NCBI GenBank assembly: GCA_029964075.1
Contig: CM057142.1
Location: forward strand, 31,250,392 to 31,314,391
DNA from: Patiria pectinifera
Taxonomy: Eukaryota; Echinodermata; Asteroidea; Valvatida; Asterinidae
Length of the DNA: 64,000 bases
Direction of reading: 5' to 3'
The position numbers were made by a program, and so were the translations under genes. Of this stretch, positions 29,990-42,895 are shown in pieces; within the stretch, counting starts at the first letter, position 1, and every line of letters begins with the position of its first letter. Under the pieces are notes generated by a model. That model was given only the letters and a program-made list of their open reading frames with translations, made no database searches and had not been told where the DNA came from.

Positions 29990-32900
29990 GATGATGGTGG
30001 ACGAGGGTTGCAGCAGCAGTGGCAGGGGTGGAGGCGAGGGTCACGGCTGAGGTGCAGTTGAGGCACCAAAGGGGACAGTGGAGGTTGTGTCATGATTAGC
30101 TGCCAGATTTTTCCTCATTACTTTCGTTTTTCTTTTCAGGTGGCTGCGAATGTAGAGGATGACAATGATGGAAGAGATGACAGAGGCAACAGAGAAAGTG
30201 GAGGCGGTGGTGGCAACAGAGACAGAGGTGCAATGTGACCCAGGTGCCAATGGTTGTGGAGGTGACTGAGCAATGGGCAACAGAGACACCAGAGGGGACA
30301 AAGGAGGCAACAGTTGAGGCAACAGAGGGACAGAGGACACAGAGGGGATGGAGGTGTTCCAGGTGCAGAGGCTATGGTGGAAGCGTGAGCTATGTGCAAT
30401 TGTGCAATTTTTGTAAATCAAGATATGTGTATAATTAAAGCAGTTTATACATAATCTACTGCCTTGTACATGTATGCGGCAAAAATTGTTGAACCTATTG
30501 ATTGCCTTTCCCTCGTTTATGTGTCTGTACATTTAAAATGAACACTAGCAGTAATTCTTTAGTGACAATGCTACATTATCAGGGCCGTCCATTTTCAAAT
30601 AATTTAGTATTTGATTACTCGAAACTGTTTGATCGAATATTTGGATGTTCGAATCTGCAAGCTGCAAGTATGCACTGTGCCGGTAAAAAGTTGCATGAAG
30701 AGCGTCTGGTCAAAATTTGAATGTGGCAATCGATATTGGGAACTGGAGTGATTTGCAGCAAGTATCTTATAACTGTAAATGGCTTTAACCATCTAAAAAG
30801 GTGTGAAGGATGAACTGCCGTCAACAAAAACGTTACTGTCAATAAAAACAGTGGCACCTGGCAATAAATTGCCGCAACTTAACGATAAAATAATATCATA
30901 GTGGTGTCTGCATGTGGGTAATTGTTTTGTTTTCTAATATTCAAACTGGCATCAAGCTATTCGGAATATTCGGTTGATGGTCAAATATTCAAGTATTCTG
31001 TATATTCTGTACGTTTGTTTTAATCCTTATTTTGCTGAATATTTATTCTATCTTTTCATTTTATTTGAGGGTGAAGATTAGCTTACAATTTGTCCTACAC
31101 TGGCACATGTTTGAAATATTCAAACAAGAAGAACATTTACATGTATTTTAATTAAAAGGTAATTATAGGCCTACCTGTATTTGAGAAAACCTTCTGGTTG
31201 GTGTAAAGGTTATCGAAGATTTGTCAACTTGGAGACTTAAAAATTAATGAAAACATTACGGCAGATGTGTTCATATACTGGCTTTTGCCCTTTGGCAGCT
31301 TATTTGACATACTTAATATAAGATTTAAATCTCCCGACGCAAACTCCATCTTATGAAATGTAGGTTTATCATGCAATTTTTTGATGCAGTGGCTCCAAGT
31401 CTTACATAACACTATAATTTTGTGTTGTATTAAACTTTGTTAAAGTCTATTGCAGACTTTTTGGCTGTTCAGATATTCACCATGAGCAACATTGATCAAT
31501 AACATAAATAAATCTTTTTAAAAAGTTAATAAGAGTGGTTGTTATGGTTGTGATTGGTTGTGATTGTTTTGACAGAAAAAAAACTACCTTAATTATGAGA
31601 CCAATGATGTGATTAGTCGTCTGAATGACTACTCACTCTTGTATGCAACACCGAATCAAATGTCAAGATCCATGTCCGACGGACACTGTGTCACGATCAG
31701 GTCACAGCTAGCCAGACGAACAATGCCACTGTCCAGTTTTCTGACCAGTGGCCTATGGGAAGCGACACCAGTTCTTTCTCGGAAGGATGCAGCAAGCTGG
31801 TACTTCAGAAGGTGACCAGAGTTCTTTGAGAACATTACTGTATTGTAATTCTCCCATGACTATTGAAAGAGTAAGATGACTAACTGATATGTCATTTAAG
31901 ACATAATTTTGTTATGTTTTGTATGGCTATTCCACCTAATTTATCAGTACATGTAATTTGAGACATCATGCAGGAGTTATAGTTATTAGTTCAATTGAAT
32001 GACTTAATTTGGCAATGTGCTATTTAACGTGTTCTAAAACTGATTGAAATGAAATAAATTAAACTTTAAACCTTATTGAGTTATTGGTGTCTATTACATG
32101 ACGATGGTGGCTGAGGGCAATGGAGGAGGGCTGAGGGGCAATGGTGGCAGGGGTGGAGAAAGTGGCAGATGAGGCGATGGAGACAGCAGAGGTGGCTGAG
32201 AAGCTGGAGGGTGATGCAGGAAATGGAGGCGGCTCAGGTGCACCGGAGGGGATCATGACAGCAGACGGAGGCAGTGACGGAGGCAACAGAGCGATGGAGG
32301 AGGCCAAGAAAAAGGAGGCTAAAGAGGTCACAGAAGCATCAGAGGCAGCATATGTAAAGGAAGCAATGGAGGTGATGCAGGCAGTGGCAAGTATATGGAG
32401 TCAATGAAGGAAGCAGCTGAGGGAGTTGACGGTGGCAACAAACAGGGTGGAGGCAGCAGAGGAAATGACTAACTGAGGCAGCAGGAGTGGCAAAGGCTAC
32501 GGAGGTGACAGAGACACCAAAAGGGAGCAGATACACAGGAGGTAGAACAAGAAAGGCAGTGGAGGCAGCGGAGGCAGCAGAATCATTGGAATCAAATGGG
32601 GCAGTGGAAGCACCTGAGGGGACAGGTGTGGTGCTGTCAACTATTTTTATTAAGTGGAGGAGGGGAGGCTACACAGGAAATGGAGGAGGTGCAGGCTACT
32701 GAGGCAGTGTAGGCGCCAGAGTGGATAGAGAAGGCAGCGGATTTAGTGGTGAAGGAAACAGAGGCCACACAGGCTATGGAGGTGGCGGAGTTGACAAACG
32801 CAACTGAGGCAGCAGAGGCAAAGGAGGAAGAGGAATGGACAGAAGACGCAGTGTCAGCTTTGCTTCAAGATATTTGTAATGTTGTGTAGGCAAAGGAGGT

Positions 32901-35900
32901 ACAGAGGCTCTTTGGTAGTTGAGGCTACAGAGAAGAGGGGTTTGCAAAGGCAACAGCCATGATACTGCGGCAGATGCAGAAGCAACACTGGCAATGTAAG
33001 TGGGGAAATGGAGGCAACGGAGGCACTGAAATTGACGAAGGAAGCCATGTTAGCATTGGCGCCATGTTTTTCATTGTCTATTTATTTTTTCTTTTCAGGT
33101 GGCAAAGACTGCATCCCAGGTGACAGAAGTGATGGAGGTGAAAGGTGGCAGAGGCTGGAGACAAAGGAAGTGACAGGTAATAAAGGAGGCAAAGGAGGAG
33201 GTCCTGGAGGGAACAGAAGTGCTGGATGAGGTGGCAAAGGGGACGGAGGTGAAAGAGTCTGAAGTGGTCCGAGAGGCGACAAGTAGCAGAAGTGACAGAG
33301 GTAGCAGAGGTGACTGAGGTTATGGGGAAAGGTGTGGAGGCAGCTGGGGCAGTAGACGCAATGGAAAGGTGACAGTGGCAACAGAAGTGGCAAAGGTAGA
33401 GCAAGCAACTGTGGAAGAGGGGGCTGCAAAGGCAACCAAGGTGACGAAGAAGATATTTATTCTAGGGCTGTACATCAGAACCGGGTACCCGAGTACCCAA
33501 GTACCCGACTGCTGATGTCAGGAACTGGCTCCAGATTATCTAATCGTGTACATGTATCCAAAGTTTTGAATGTCATTTTGTTGAGAATTTTCAAAATGAA
33601 AAGCAGTCTACATGAAAAATCAAAACAAGTTCACGTTAATATAATATAAACATTTAAATGTTAAAACATTTTAAAATATTAAATGTTAAATTCATTAAAA
33701 AAATACTTATGAAAAATAAAAACTCAGTGAAAAAGTCAGTATGAAATTGACGAATGAGGCAATCGAGGCAGCGTAGGCAAAGAGAGTGGAGAGAGGAGGT
33801 TGCTTCAACATTGGTGACAGACTTTTCATTATTATCTTTTTTTCTTGGTGGTACAGGTTGCGGCAGAGGTGATAGCAGCAACAGACAGTGGCAGAGGTTG
33901 GTGTCGGTGCAGACGTGGGAGGCAGTGGAAGGCAGGGAAGGTGATACAGGTGATAGAGGCTATACATGTGGCAGAGGCGATGGCGACGGCTGAGACAATG
34001 GACATGATGGAGTAGGGAGTTGATGGGGTGGAGTTGGTGGAGGTGATGGAGCAGGAGGAGAAGGCGGTTGAGACAGGTTATCGGATGGAGGAGGTGGCAT
34101 GCAACATAGATTGGAGGTGGTGGAAGCAACTGAGGCTAAGGGAATGACTTAGGTGACCAAAGTGATGAAGCCTGGCCTCGGAGGCGACTGAGGCACTACA
34201 GGAGACAGGAGAGGTGGCAGAGGTAGCGATAAGGGCGACAAAGGGGACCTAGGCAGTAGAGTACCAAAGGGGATAGAGGAGGAAGCAGAGGTGATTACAG
34301 GGCAACGGAGGCGACTGGCGATGTGGGCAATAGAAAGCAAGTTACAGGCAATGGAGGCTACAGAGATTGGCAGTTAAGGTGACGGAGGAAACAAGGGTGA
34401 CAGAGGTGTTGGAGGTGCAGAGGCTGTGGTGGAAACATGAGCTTACGGTATGGCAAATAATGCATTTTTTAAAATTCAAGTTACATATGTAGATTGCGAT
34501 TGTGTTTTATGCTTTAATGCTTTGTAAGGTGAAAGTCTCTTCTAAAGAATGTTCAACTCCTTGTTTATTTTTCCTACTTATTTTATATGTGCCTGTATAT
34601 TAAGTGAACACCAAGGACAATCCTCCAGTGCCAGAACAATAGATGGAAGATTGATTTATTCCAACTGCACCACTTTTCTACCAATAATGGGCTTCATAAA
34701 GTTTGTTTTAATTCCTTAACTTCCTGAATGTTGATTCAATCTTGACATTATCTTGGAGGATTGAGATTAACTACAAAATTGTTCACTGGCAAATTTGGGA
34801 AATTTGCCCCCCAAAAAGTGAACCCCCCCCCCTCAAAAAAGTGTTTTTGAGAACCTTCTGGCAATTCTAAAGATATTTGATGAAATAATTGGTTTGAAAA
34901 TTTAAAAAAAACCGTGAACCTCCAGATTTAAAAATATGATGCCAGGCAGCCAGACCAAGCAAATATAATTTTATTTTTGAACATTTTAATCTTTCATGTG
35001 GTGAACATTTGCAAAAATTACACTCTACAGACGTTGTTGGTACTTCACATTGTACCTCAAACATGATGTGTCATTGCTGACTCAGTCACGTCTGCAAACG
35101 TTGGGATACATTTGAAGATTTGCTATGCATTTGTTTTTATTCAAGCTTAATACAGGGAGATATTTAGGGAGTCTATATATTTAAATTGCTTGTGCTATAA
35201 TTTCAAAACGAATCACTGAATTTTACAGTGTAGTGACAATATTTCTCAAATTGATGGACAATGTGTGGAAACAAAATAAACTTGAAACCTTGTTTAGTTA
35301 TCCAGTGGTGTCAATTTTATGACAGTGGTAGTGAATGGTAGTGGATTTGGCCGGCGGCAGTGGTGGCAAGAGCAGGAGAGAAGGTGGTTGCGAACTTGCG
35401 ATGGAGGAGATGGCAGGGGAGGCTAAGGTGCTGTATGGTGACGTGAGAAATGGAGGTATCAGAGGCAACAGGCAACATAGGGGATAGAAGAAGTATTACA
35501 GTTGGTGGCAGAGGCAACAGGTGGCACAGCAAAAATGGACAAACGGCTAAGGCAACATAGGCTAGAAATTTGGCAGAGAAAAAGGGAGACAATGGAGGTA
35601 ATTGAGGAGGTGGTGGCGGAGACAGGGGATATGAAGGACAAAAGCTGGCAGAGCGAATGGAGGCAACAGAGTTGGTAGAGCAACATAGTCAAAGGAATTA
35701 TCTCAGGCAGGGGAGGCACTGGAGGAGAGACAGAAGAGGAGGTAGTGTCCACCATTTCTTGGTGGATGATTTTCATTTTTTTTTTTTCAGGTGGTGGCAG
35801 AGGAGGTGAAACAGGCATTGTAGGGAGTCAGCGGAGTTGAAAGAGGTGACGAAAGGGACAAAGAAGATGGCAGAGGCAAAGCAAACAGAGTCCATACAGG

Positions 35901-38540
35901 CAACTATTTAAAGGCAGTGTAGTTGACGGAGGCATCGGAGGTAGCAGAGGCAAAAGAGGAAAACTGGCAGAGGTGATGGAAGCCGCAGAGGCAACAGAGG
36001 GGTTGGAGGCAGCAGAGGAAACAGGCAGCAGAGAACTGGGGGTTGAGGAGGTTACTGAGGGGAGCAGATGAAATGGAGGCCTGAAAAGAGACGGCGGCAG
36101 AGGCAACAAAAGTGCGGCAGAGATAATGGAGGCAAAAGAGGCAACTGCGAGGTGATGGAGGAGGGGCGTACTCAAAGGAAAATGTAGAGGCAGCAAAGGC
36201 AGTGGAGGCAACAAAGTGGAAGGGTCCACAAAGGCAACAGAATCGAGGGAGGTGACAAATGGCGGAGGCAGGGGTATTAAACACAGGTGACAAAAGGGAC
36301 AAAGAAGATGGCAGAGGTGAGGCAAATGGAGTCCATACAGGGCATTATGGTGGTGAAGTTGACAGAGGGATATGAGGTAGTAGAGGCAAAGGAGGAAATG
36401 GACGGAACAGAGGAGGTAATGTCAGCATTGCTGCACGATTTTAGATATATTTTTCAAGCGGATGCAACAGAGGTGATAGAAGTGACAGTGACAAGCTGAT
36501 GCAGGAGGCTTTAGCAATGGCAGAGGCAACGGAAGCGTGGAGGTGATGAAGGGTATGGAGAAGGCGACAGACATGGCAGGGGTGACAGAGGTGATTGATG
36601 CGGGAGACATCAACTTGTGAATGTGGAGGCAGCAGTGGCAATGGATGTGGCAAAGAAGGAGGTGGCGGGAGCAACAGAGGCGACAGAGGTAACCGAAAAC
36701 ACAGTCAGTTGGGCGATTGATTTCTTCAAACTGCAAAACTCTACTGCTAATTGGCAGGAGACAGACTTTTTTTTTTTAAAGGTTTTTGTGTAATAATCTA
36801 GTTAAACTGAGTACAGAATGTTTATGAAATATGTTGGCAATTGGCAAAACCAATATAAACCTAAATATTTCCATGACACTAATTATATTTTTAGTGTTTT
36901 TTTATACACAACACGGCAACACGAGGATGGAGCTGGTGGCGGAGGTGATGGCAACCAAGCCAACAAAGGCAGAGGAGGTGAAGAAGGCAGTGATATAAGC
37001 CAACTGAAGCAGCGGAGGCACCAAAGGCACTCGAAGGGATGGAGGCACTGTCAGTATTTCTGACAGATATTCTCTCTTTTTCTTTTCCCTTTTCAGGCAG
37101 CATAGGCAGCCATGGAGATTAAAGAGGTGATGAAGGCAGTGATTTAGGTAATGCGTGGGACAAAGGAGTTGATGGGGTTAACAGAGGCAATTGAGGAGCA
37201 TTGCAAGTGACACAGTTGACAATGGCAACCGAAGAAGCACAGGTGATGGAGATGATGAAGGCTGGCCGGGTGATGAAGGCTGGTGATGAAGGCTGGGGAG
37301 TTGGCAAAGCTATCGGAGACAACGGATGCAAAAAAGAGTGGCAGAGGTAGTGGGGTAGAGGACATGGAGGCAGCAGAGGCAATGGAGGGGTGGGGAGACG
37401 AAGGCAACTGAGGTAGCCGGCCATGGAGAAGATGGAAGCAATGGAGCAGAGGCGGCAGGGGTGGCAGATTTGAAGTTTTATAATGTAATTAATCTAAAGA
37501 GATCTGTTGAAGCTCGTTACAAAGGCAATATTGGATTTTGTTTAATAGGGCCTACTTGTATAGTTATTGTGCTACAATTTTGAAATTCCACTTAACTTTT
37601 GTGAAAGTCTCATGAATGCAATAATAATCTGACAAAAACATGACTATCACTTGTCTGGATTTCCTGCCTATTATCAGTACTGTAAGACGTTGAGCTGTGA
37701 GCAGTAATATTTATTAGAATAAAATGTCAAAATGAAAGGCGTATTTTATATAGTGTATTAGGCCCTATACACGTATTCACTGATTGACAATGTGTGATAA
37801 AAATTGAAACCTTACAGGTTGTCCAGTGGTGTTGGTGTCAACTCTCAAGAGGCGAGGCAGGTTGGGGAGGTATAGCAGATGTGACGGAGGCAAGGGAGGA
37901 GGTGGCAGAGGAGACAGCAATGTCAAAGGCAGCAGAGGCAAAAGAGGCAGCAAGGGGGGCAGTCACTGTGGTGGCGGCGAGGAGAGCCAGCGGACGCACC
38001 GAAGGGGACAGAGGAAACTTGGCAAAGATGACAGAGGCAATGGAGGTGACAGAGGTGACGATGGCAATGGGGGAGATGGAGGTGACAAAGGCAATGGAGG
38101 AGGCGGCGGATCCGGAAGACGACGACAGTGGAGATACATGACAAAGGCAATTAAAGGGGCAGCAGAGGTTGTGGCAGCTGTGAAGGCAATGTAAACCATG
38201 AAGCTATGGAGGAGTTGGCAGACTATAGGGGCAGACTGAAGTGGGGGTCTTGGAGGCAATGGAGGAGGAGGGCATGAGGCAGAGGAAAACTGTGAAGGAG
38301 GCCCTGTAAGATATGATGGAGTCAAGGGAGGCATCAAAGGCAATGGAGACTGTCGAGGCTATGAAGGACGCAGTAGAATCTGATGCAGTGAAGGTAATGG
38401 AGGTTGACCTAGGCAAAACAATGTGGCAGTGGTTTCGGACTCAGACTAAAGCTACACTGGAGAAAGAGGCACTGGAGGGGGGAAGAGAAAGTGGAAGTGG
38501 CAGAGACGAGGGAGGGGCAGCAGAGGTGATGGAGTGACGT
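29990..38540. repeat. Purine-rich 9-nt-periodic repeat mosaic
   Basis: Long tracts of degenerate GAGGCAACA, GAGGTGACA and GAGGCAGCA units on the plus strand. They are separated by AT-rich modules that themselves recur: a CTTGAAACCTTATTGAG to GGTGTCAAT block near 29930, 32070, 35290 and 37805, and a TTTTTCTTTTCAGGTGGC-like block near 30125, 33085, 33845, 35785 and 37080. Read in the favoured plus frame the tract would give E-[A/V]-[T/A/M] tripeptides, but no frame stays open beyond about 160 residues on either strand. I see no start, stop or splice logic for a gene. Confidence 0.8.
30580..31012 (+). mobile_element. hAT-like MITE (AGGGCTGTCCA type), copy 1
   Basis: Begins CAGGGCCGTCCATTTT and shares long blocks (AAAAAGTTGCATGAAGAGCG, TTATAACTGTAAATGGC, AACAGTGGCACCTGGCAATA) with the reverse complement of 61621-62063, and with 51630-51825. 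It interrupts the purine-rich mosaic. Non-coding. Confidence 0.7.
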
Positions 38541-38998
38541 TAAAATTATTTTAGACTGTCTTAGGAATTGACTGAAATCTTACGAATTGTTACAGTGATT
38601 GTTCAGGCTGGTGTGCGTCGCTGCCATTGTTCACAATCACAGTTTATTTATTCACTTGTTCTCCCGCCACAGAGTTGAAAAGGATATATGTTGGTCATAT
38701 TCTCTGGGCCTATCAACCTGATCAAGGAATTTGCCAATCGATGTATTTTCAGTGTTCAACTAAGTTGAAAACAGGATTTCCTTGAGAATTAAGACAATGA
38801 AATTATTATTCAATATTGAAAGCTAAATTTGGTCAAATTTATTTTTTAAAAGAAAATGGAACTATTTTACCATTTGTTTTGTCGTTTGATCGTATGGCAT
38901 AGTTGCATATATAATTCCTGAAGCTTTAATTCCAATGTTATTTGGTGTACTACAATGTATATTCACTATTGATTACTTAGAACCAGTCAAGTATGGCA

Positions 38999-39146
38999 GT
39001 GACTGAGGCGCTAGATTCCCCCCCCCCCCCAAAAAAAAAATTAACTTTGTCTTTGGTGCCGAATCGAATACTGTATTACTATTACTTATTAGCGACCGAC
39101 TAAAGTTAAAATTCGAGGGAAAAAATAGTTCTAGCGCCTCAGTTAC
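38999..39146. mobile_element. Short inverted-repeat MITE
   Basis: 148 bp with ends GTGACTGAGGCGCTAGA and TCTAGCGCCTCAGTTAC and inner inverted words TTAACTTT/AAAGTTAA. Contains a C-run/A-run block. Non-coding. Confidence 0.75.
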
Positions 39147-39279
39147 AACGTCCAGTTCACGATCAACATTGACATTATTTACTCACTTTTTCTCCCGTCA
39201 CAGATAAATGCAACCAATATCCGAATAAATTTCGAACTACTGAAGATAAACGCCTTTACCAAACTCCAACTATGGTATA

Positions 39280-39665
39280 CTTGCGCGCGTACGCGTAACG
39301 TATAGTGCCCCCTCTATCGATGAGTACTCTCCACCTAAAACTTCAGAAAACTTTGGATGAATCAACTGCAAGCAGTGGTCTTGTACTGAACTGCTGTGGT
39401 ACTTATTGAGTGTGCGTGGCGATGTGAACCAGACTAATTTAACAATCTTGAGCGTTTGCGTGGAAAGTGGAATACTTTGCGTGCTTTTACAAATGTTTTA
39501 TGAATGGAATTTAGCACTGTGGTTTGCAAGGAAGAGGTACAATTCCTTGGACGATAAAACTGATTTTGCATAGGATTTGGGCAGTAAAGGATCAGGACTT
39601 GAAACGCTTGGCGGCTGAGTAGTGGTACACGAAACTACATCATGTAACGCACGCACAGTTACCCG
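39280..39665 (+). promoter_or_regulatory. Candidate promoter and noncoding first exon
   Basis: A locally CpG-rich stretch (GCGCGCGTACGCG near 39285, then many CG dinucleotides around 39670-39760) with a strong donor CCCG|GTAAGTACAG at 39665/39666. The next good acceptor on this strand before the DNRLRE/LDLa/MAM gene is TTTTTCTTGCAG at 42277. It could be the first exon of that gene. Inference from composition and splice signals only. Confidence 0.35.
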
Positions 39666-40830
39666 GTAAGTACAGCCGGCCGTACGCTACCGACGCCGCG
39701 GTATACTCACGGTACCGTCCGTGGGCATGTCGGAACACGGCGTACGTACGTAGCTAGGCGATTGAACACGTTATTTTAGGACGTGTTATTTTAGCCGCGC
39801 TCATCCTCAGCTGTGATAAAAGATTTTAATAGCTGACAAAAGTGACAATAGGTTTAAAGCCGGAGTCCATCATTTGCAGCTATCCAAAAAAGTAATTGGC
39901 GTAATTATTGTTGAAAAACATACTGGTTGAAAGATAGTAAGGAGACTAAACTCCCTGTGAAATTATTCTTTCTGGCAAGCTCTCATTTTGAAGAAATCAA
40001 CAAAAGAAGGCATTTCCAACGGTGCGTCTTAAGAAGTACCGTAGGAAAATTTAAATTAGTAGTTCGTTTTGTTATTCGGCGCAGCGCGTGCAAGCATTGG
40101 CACGACGCACAGGCGGGGTAGTTGCTATAATTCGTCGGATCAGTGCGTGACATCGCGTAATGCTGCAATTCAAAACAATTCAAAACATGATTGAGCAACT
40201 TTTGATTTGAAATTGAGATCCTAGAATGCTGTTTTTCTCGGAATATATACAGCTGAAGCTGAGCTGAAACTTCATCAGGTTAGTTGTTCAGTATCCTTCA
40301 TTAGATTTTGAACACTTTTGTTGCTTCAAACGAACAAAATGCACAAATTACAAATGATGGACTATGTCTTTAAAGTTTGTACAATTGTGGTCAGACATGT
40401 CCGAAGTTTAAATTTAAGTAATACTGTCATGGCTGTTGCTATTGCATGTATTGCCAGATCATCATTAGCATGATTAGTTTGATGAACTTTGCTATTTTGG
40501 TATAAATTTTAAATATTTATTTTAAGTATATAGTTTATGTTTTTGGTAATCTTGTAGTTTAGGACACTGTTCCATATTAAAAAAAAATACTTGCACTTAA
40601 TTACATATGGTGATGATACAAGCGGGAAAAGTTACTTATTTGGAATAATTTAAATTAGCCTGCTAAGATACCATGTTGAATATCAGCTAGCAAAATTTTG
40701 TGGGAAGAGGGCAGGGTTTTGATTTTAGTGTGAATGGTACATGTACTTAATAAAAGCAAACATTAAAGCAATAATAGAGGTGTCCCTCAACTACATGATT
40801 ACAATTACCAAGATTAAACAGCATTTTCAT

Positions 40831-40886
40831 AGCTTGAGTAACTCCAGCTCTAATGCCAATGCATTAGAGCTGGAGTTACTCAAGCT
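40831..40886. repeat. Perfect 26-bp hairpin
   Basis: Arms 40831-40856 and 40861-40886 are exact reverse complements around the loop CAAT. The arm starts AGCTTGAGTAACTCCAGC. The loop is too short for a normal pre-miRNA. It may form a cruciform. Confidence 0.9.
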
Positions 40887-41252
40887 AATTTTCACATGTA
40901 TTGTGCCTTTATTGTGCCTAAAACACTTCCTAGAAACTGAACACATGTACGAATTATCAGTTGTGTCAGTAAAAGTTAATTTAGTAAATTAAGTGTCACA
41001 CTTTGTAATGTGGTCTGTTGGTGGCTGTCTTTGTCAAATGTAAGGTTCATACACCCATCCGGTGCGATATTCTCGGTGTTGGGCCCCATATTTTAAATGA
41101 AATAATCATAAAGTGATCTCCACTTTCTAAGGAAAGTTTTGAAGGATTTTTTATTTGAGCAAATAAAGGCAAAAGTTGCCTCATTTTTTGGATGTGTCTA
41201 CAAATTCTTCTTAAAAAGATGTTGCTATTTCTACGAACTTTGGAATGAAACG

Positions 41253-41615
41253 CAGTGGCGGTTCTATGGGGGGGGGGGGCTAGGAGGGGCTTAGCCCCCC
41301 CCCCCAAAAAAAAATTCCATAAAAAAAATGCACTAGCAAAATGTAACAATTTGACATACATGGGAACGGTCTCCCCTAATAAGAAGGGTGCATTTGTACA
41401 CTTTTAGTTAATATAGTGTGCCTGATTGTTGGATTCTATCAGCGCTCCCCATTGAAAATATGGCAGGACCCCCCTTCCCCCCCCCCTCCCTTATTTTTTT
41501 TCAGAGGCTTAAGTGTCCAGAGAAAATAACCGGTCTACATTTCAGCACGCCTCCCTGAAAAAAATTCTGCATCCACCTTGCTAGCCCCCCAATAGTGGCT
41601 CTAGAACCGCGCTTG
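41253..41615. mobile_element. hAT-like MITE with perfect 8-bp target duplication
   Basis: Begins CAGTGGCGGTTCTA and ends TCTAGAACCGCGCTTG, flanked on both sides by ATGAAACG (41245-41252 and 41616-41623). G-run, C-run and A-run blocks lie inside both ends. No coding capacity. Confidence 0.88.
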
Positions 41616-41689
41616 ATGAAACGACTGAGAATATTTCCATTCCCCCCTCGCGATACATCGCAGGTTACTCCCCAGTTAAAGCCTGTACC

Positions 41690-41800
41690 CATTTATGCTC
41701 CTGGGTGGAGAGAGGCAATTTGGGGTGAAGTGGCTTGCTCAAGATCACAACATAATGTTATGGCCAGCAGCCTGCAGCTGGAGTCGAACCGCATTGCAGA
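41690..41800 (-). mobile_element. SINE fragment
   Basis: Contains CTGGGTGGAGAGAGGCAATT and CTTGCTCAAG, shared with the SINE at 63330-63625, and ends in a box-B-like GGAGTCGAACC (in inverse orientation). A tRNA-derived SINE remnant. Confidence 0.6.
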
Positions 41801-42277
41801 TTAAAAATGCACTTCAGATGCAATGAAGAAATACTATCAGGCATGAGAATCGTCCTGTTTAAACAAGATTTCTTGAGGTTTTTTTTGTTGCCCAAATTTA
41901 CATGTTTATATTTATTTTGAGCCTGTTTTGTGGCTTTTTTGCCTGATTTCAGATCTTTTTCTTGTTTTTTCTCAACTTTCCTATTTTTGTCATTGAAATT
42001 CATTCTCACGCCTGTAGTAGACAAAGTGAATTCTCACTGAGGACAGATCTATATTTTATGTTCCTCTGTGTTACGCTTGAGAAGACATTTTTAGTGTCAC
42101 AGAATTTAGATTTAAAAAATGTGTTCACATTGAGGCAGCTCTGGGCAATTAGCTCTCTATACATTTTGTAATTCCAGACTCCAATTTAGAATTTCTTTTT
42201 AGAAAGAATTGTCCTATTTGCCATTCTCACAATGCCTGCGTGTACGAATTGCAATTTTGTTTTTGTTTTTCTTGCAG

Positions 42278-42895
42278 TGCGCAGTGTATGCAATGGCAAG
42301 ACTTAATAACAGTGCAGACAGGATGTGTTTCATAATGCAGATGATATCAGCTGTTGAGCTCCCAGCATCTCTACACTTCATTATGTATCGGCAGATGTGT
42401 GACATCACACCACGGAATTGCCCCCAGGTCCCTTGCCTAGTGGTTTGACTTAGCCACACCGACACTTGAGGGAAGTTGTATACGGCTTGGGGCGTACCGC
42501 AATCATGAAAAGGCTGTTGGCAGTGGACGGGGGCTGTCAGTACTTGACTGAGGCTTGACCGCAATCATGCCAATTGCAAACCAGTGTTGACTGGTGTTCT
42601 TAGAGTGGATTGGCTGTGTGTTGTTCCACATCTTGCGAGGAGGATTTCCTAAACACTGGAGTCTTCCCAAACTGCTTCCCAGTACTTATGTCATGCAACA
42701 TGCTGCTCGTTGCCCAGTGTTACGGTCACCATTAACTGGACAAAAGCAACTTTTGGTACCGACTCATCTTTGGTGATTTTCTTTGGGACAATGGTTTTGT
42801 TCCGGTCTTTAGCATTCTGTTTACACTATTTTTAATGGAATTGAAGTAAAGAATATACAGAGTCCACAATTCTACGAGGAATCGTTCGTGTCAAC
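42278..42895 (+). other. Possible 5' untranslated part of the DNRLRE/LDLa/MAM gene
   Basis: Follows a good acceptor (polypyrimidine then GCAG ending 42277) and leads into the ATG at 42896. It contains several upstream ATGs, so another splice or a nearer transcription start is possible. Confidence 0.3.

Noticed and set aside
35828-36325. 165-codon Leu/Pro/Ser-rich frame on the minus strand
   Set aside because: It is the complement of the 9-nt purine-rich repeat; several frames are open at once simply because the repeat lacks stops.
37794-38141. 115-codon E/A/T-rich frame on the plus strand
   Set aside because: Same repeat, favoured frame. No start context, no splice partners, and neighbouring units are out of frame with it.
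40831-40886. Pre-miRNA hairpin
   Set aside because: Perfect 26-bp arms with a 4-nt loop lack the usual bulges, loop size and length of a pre-miRNA.
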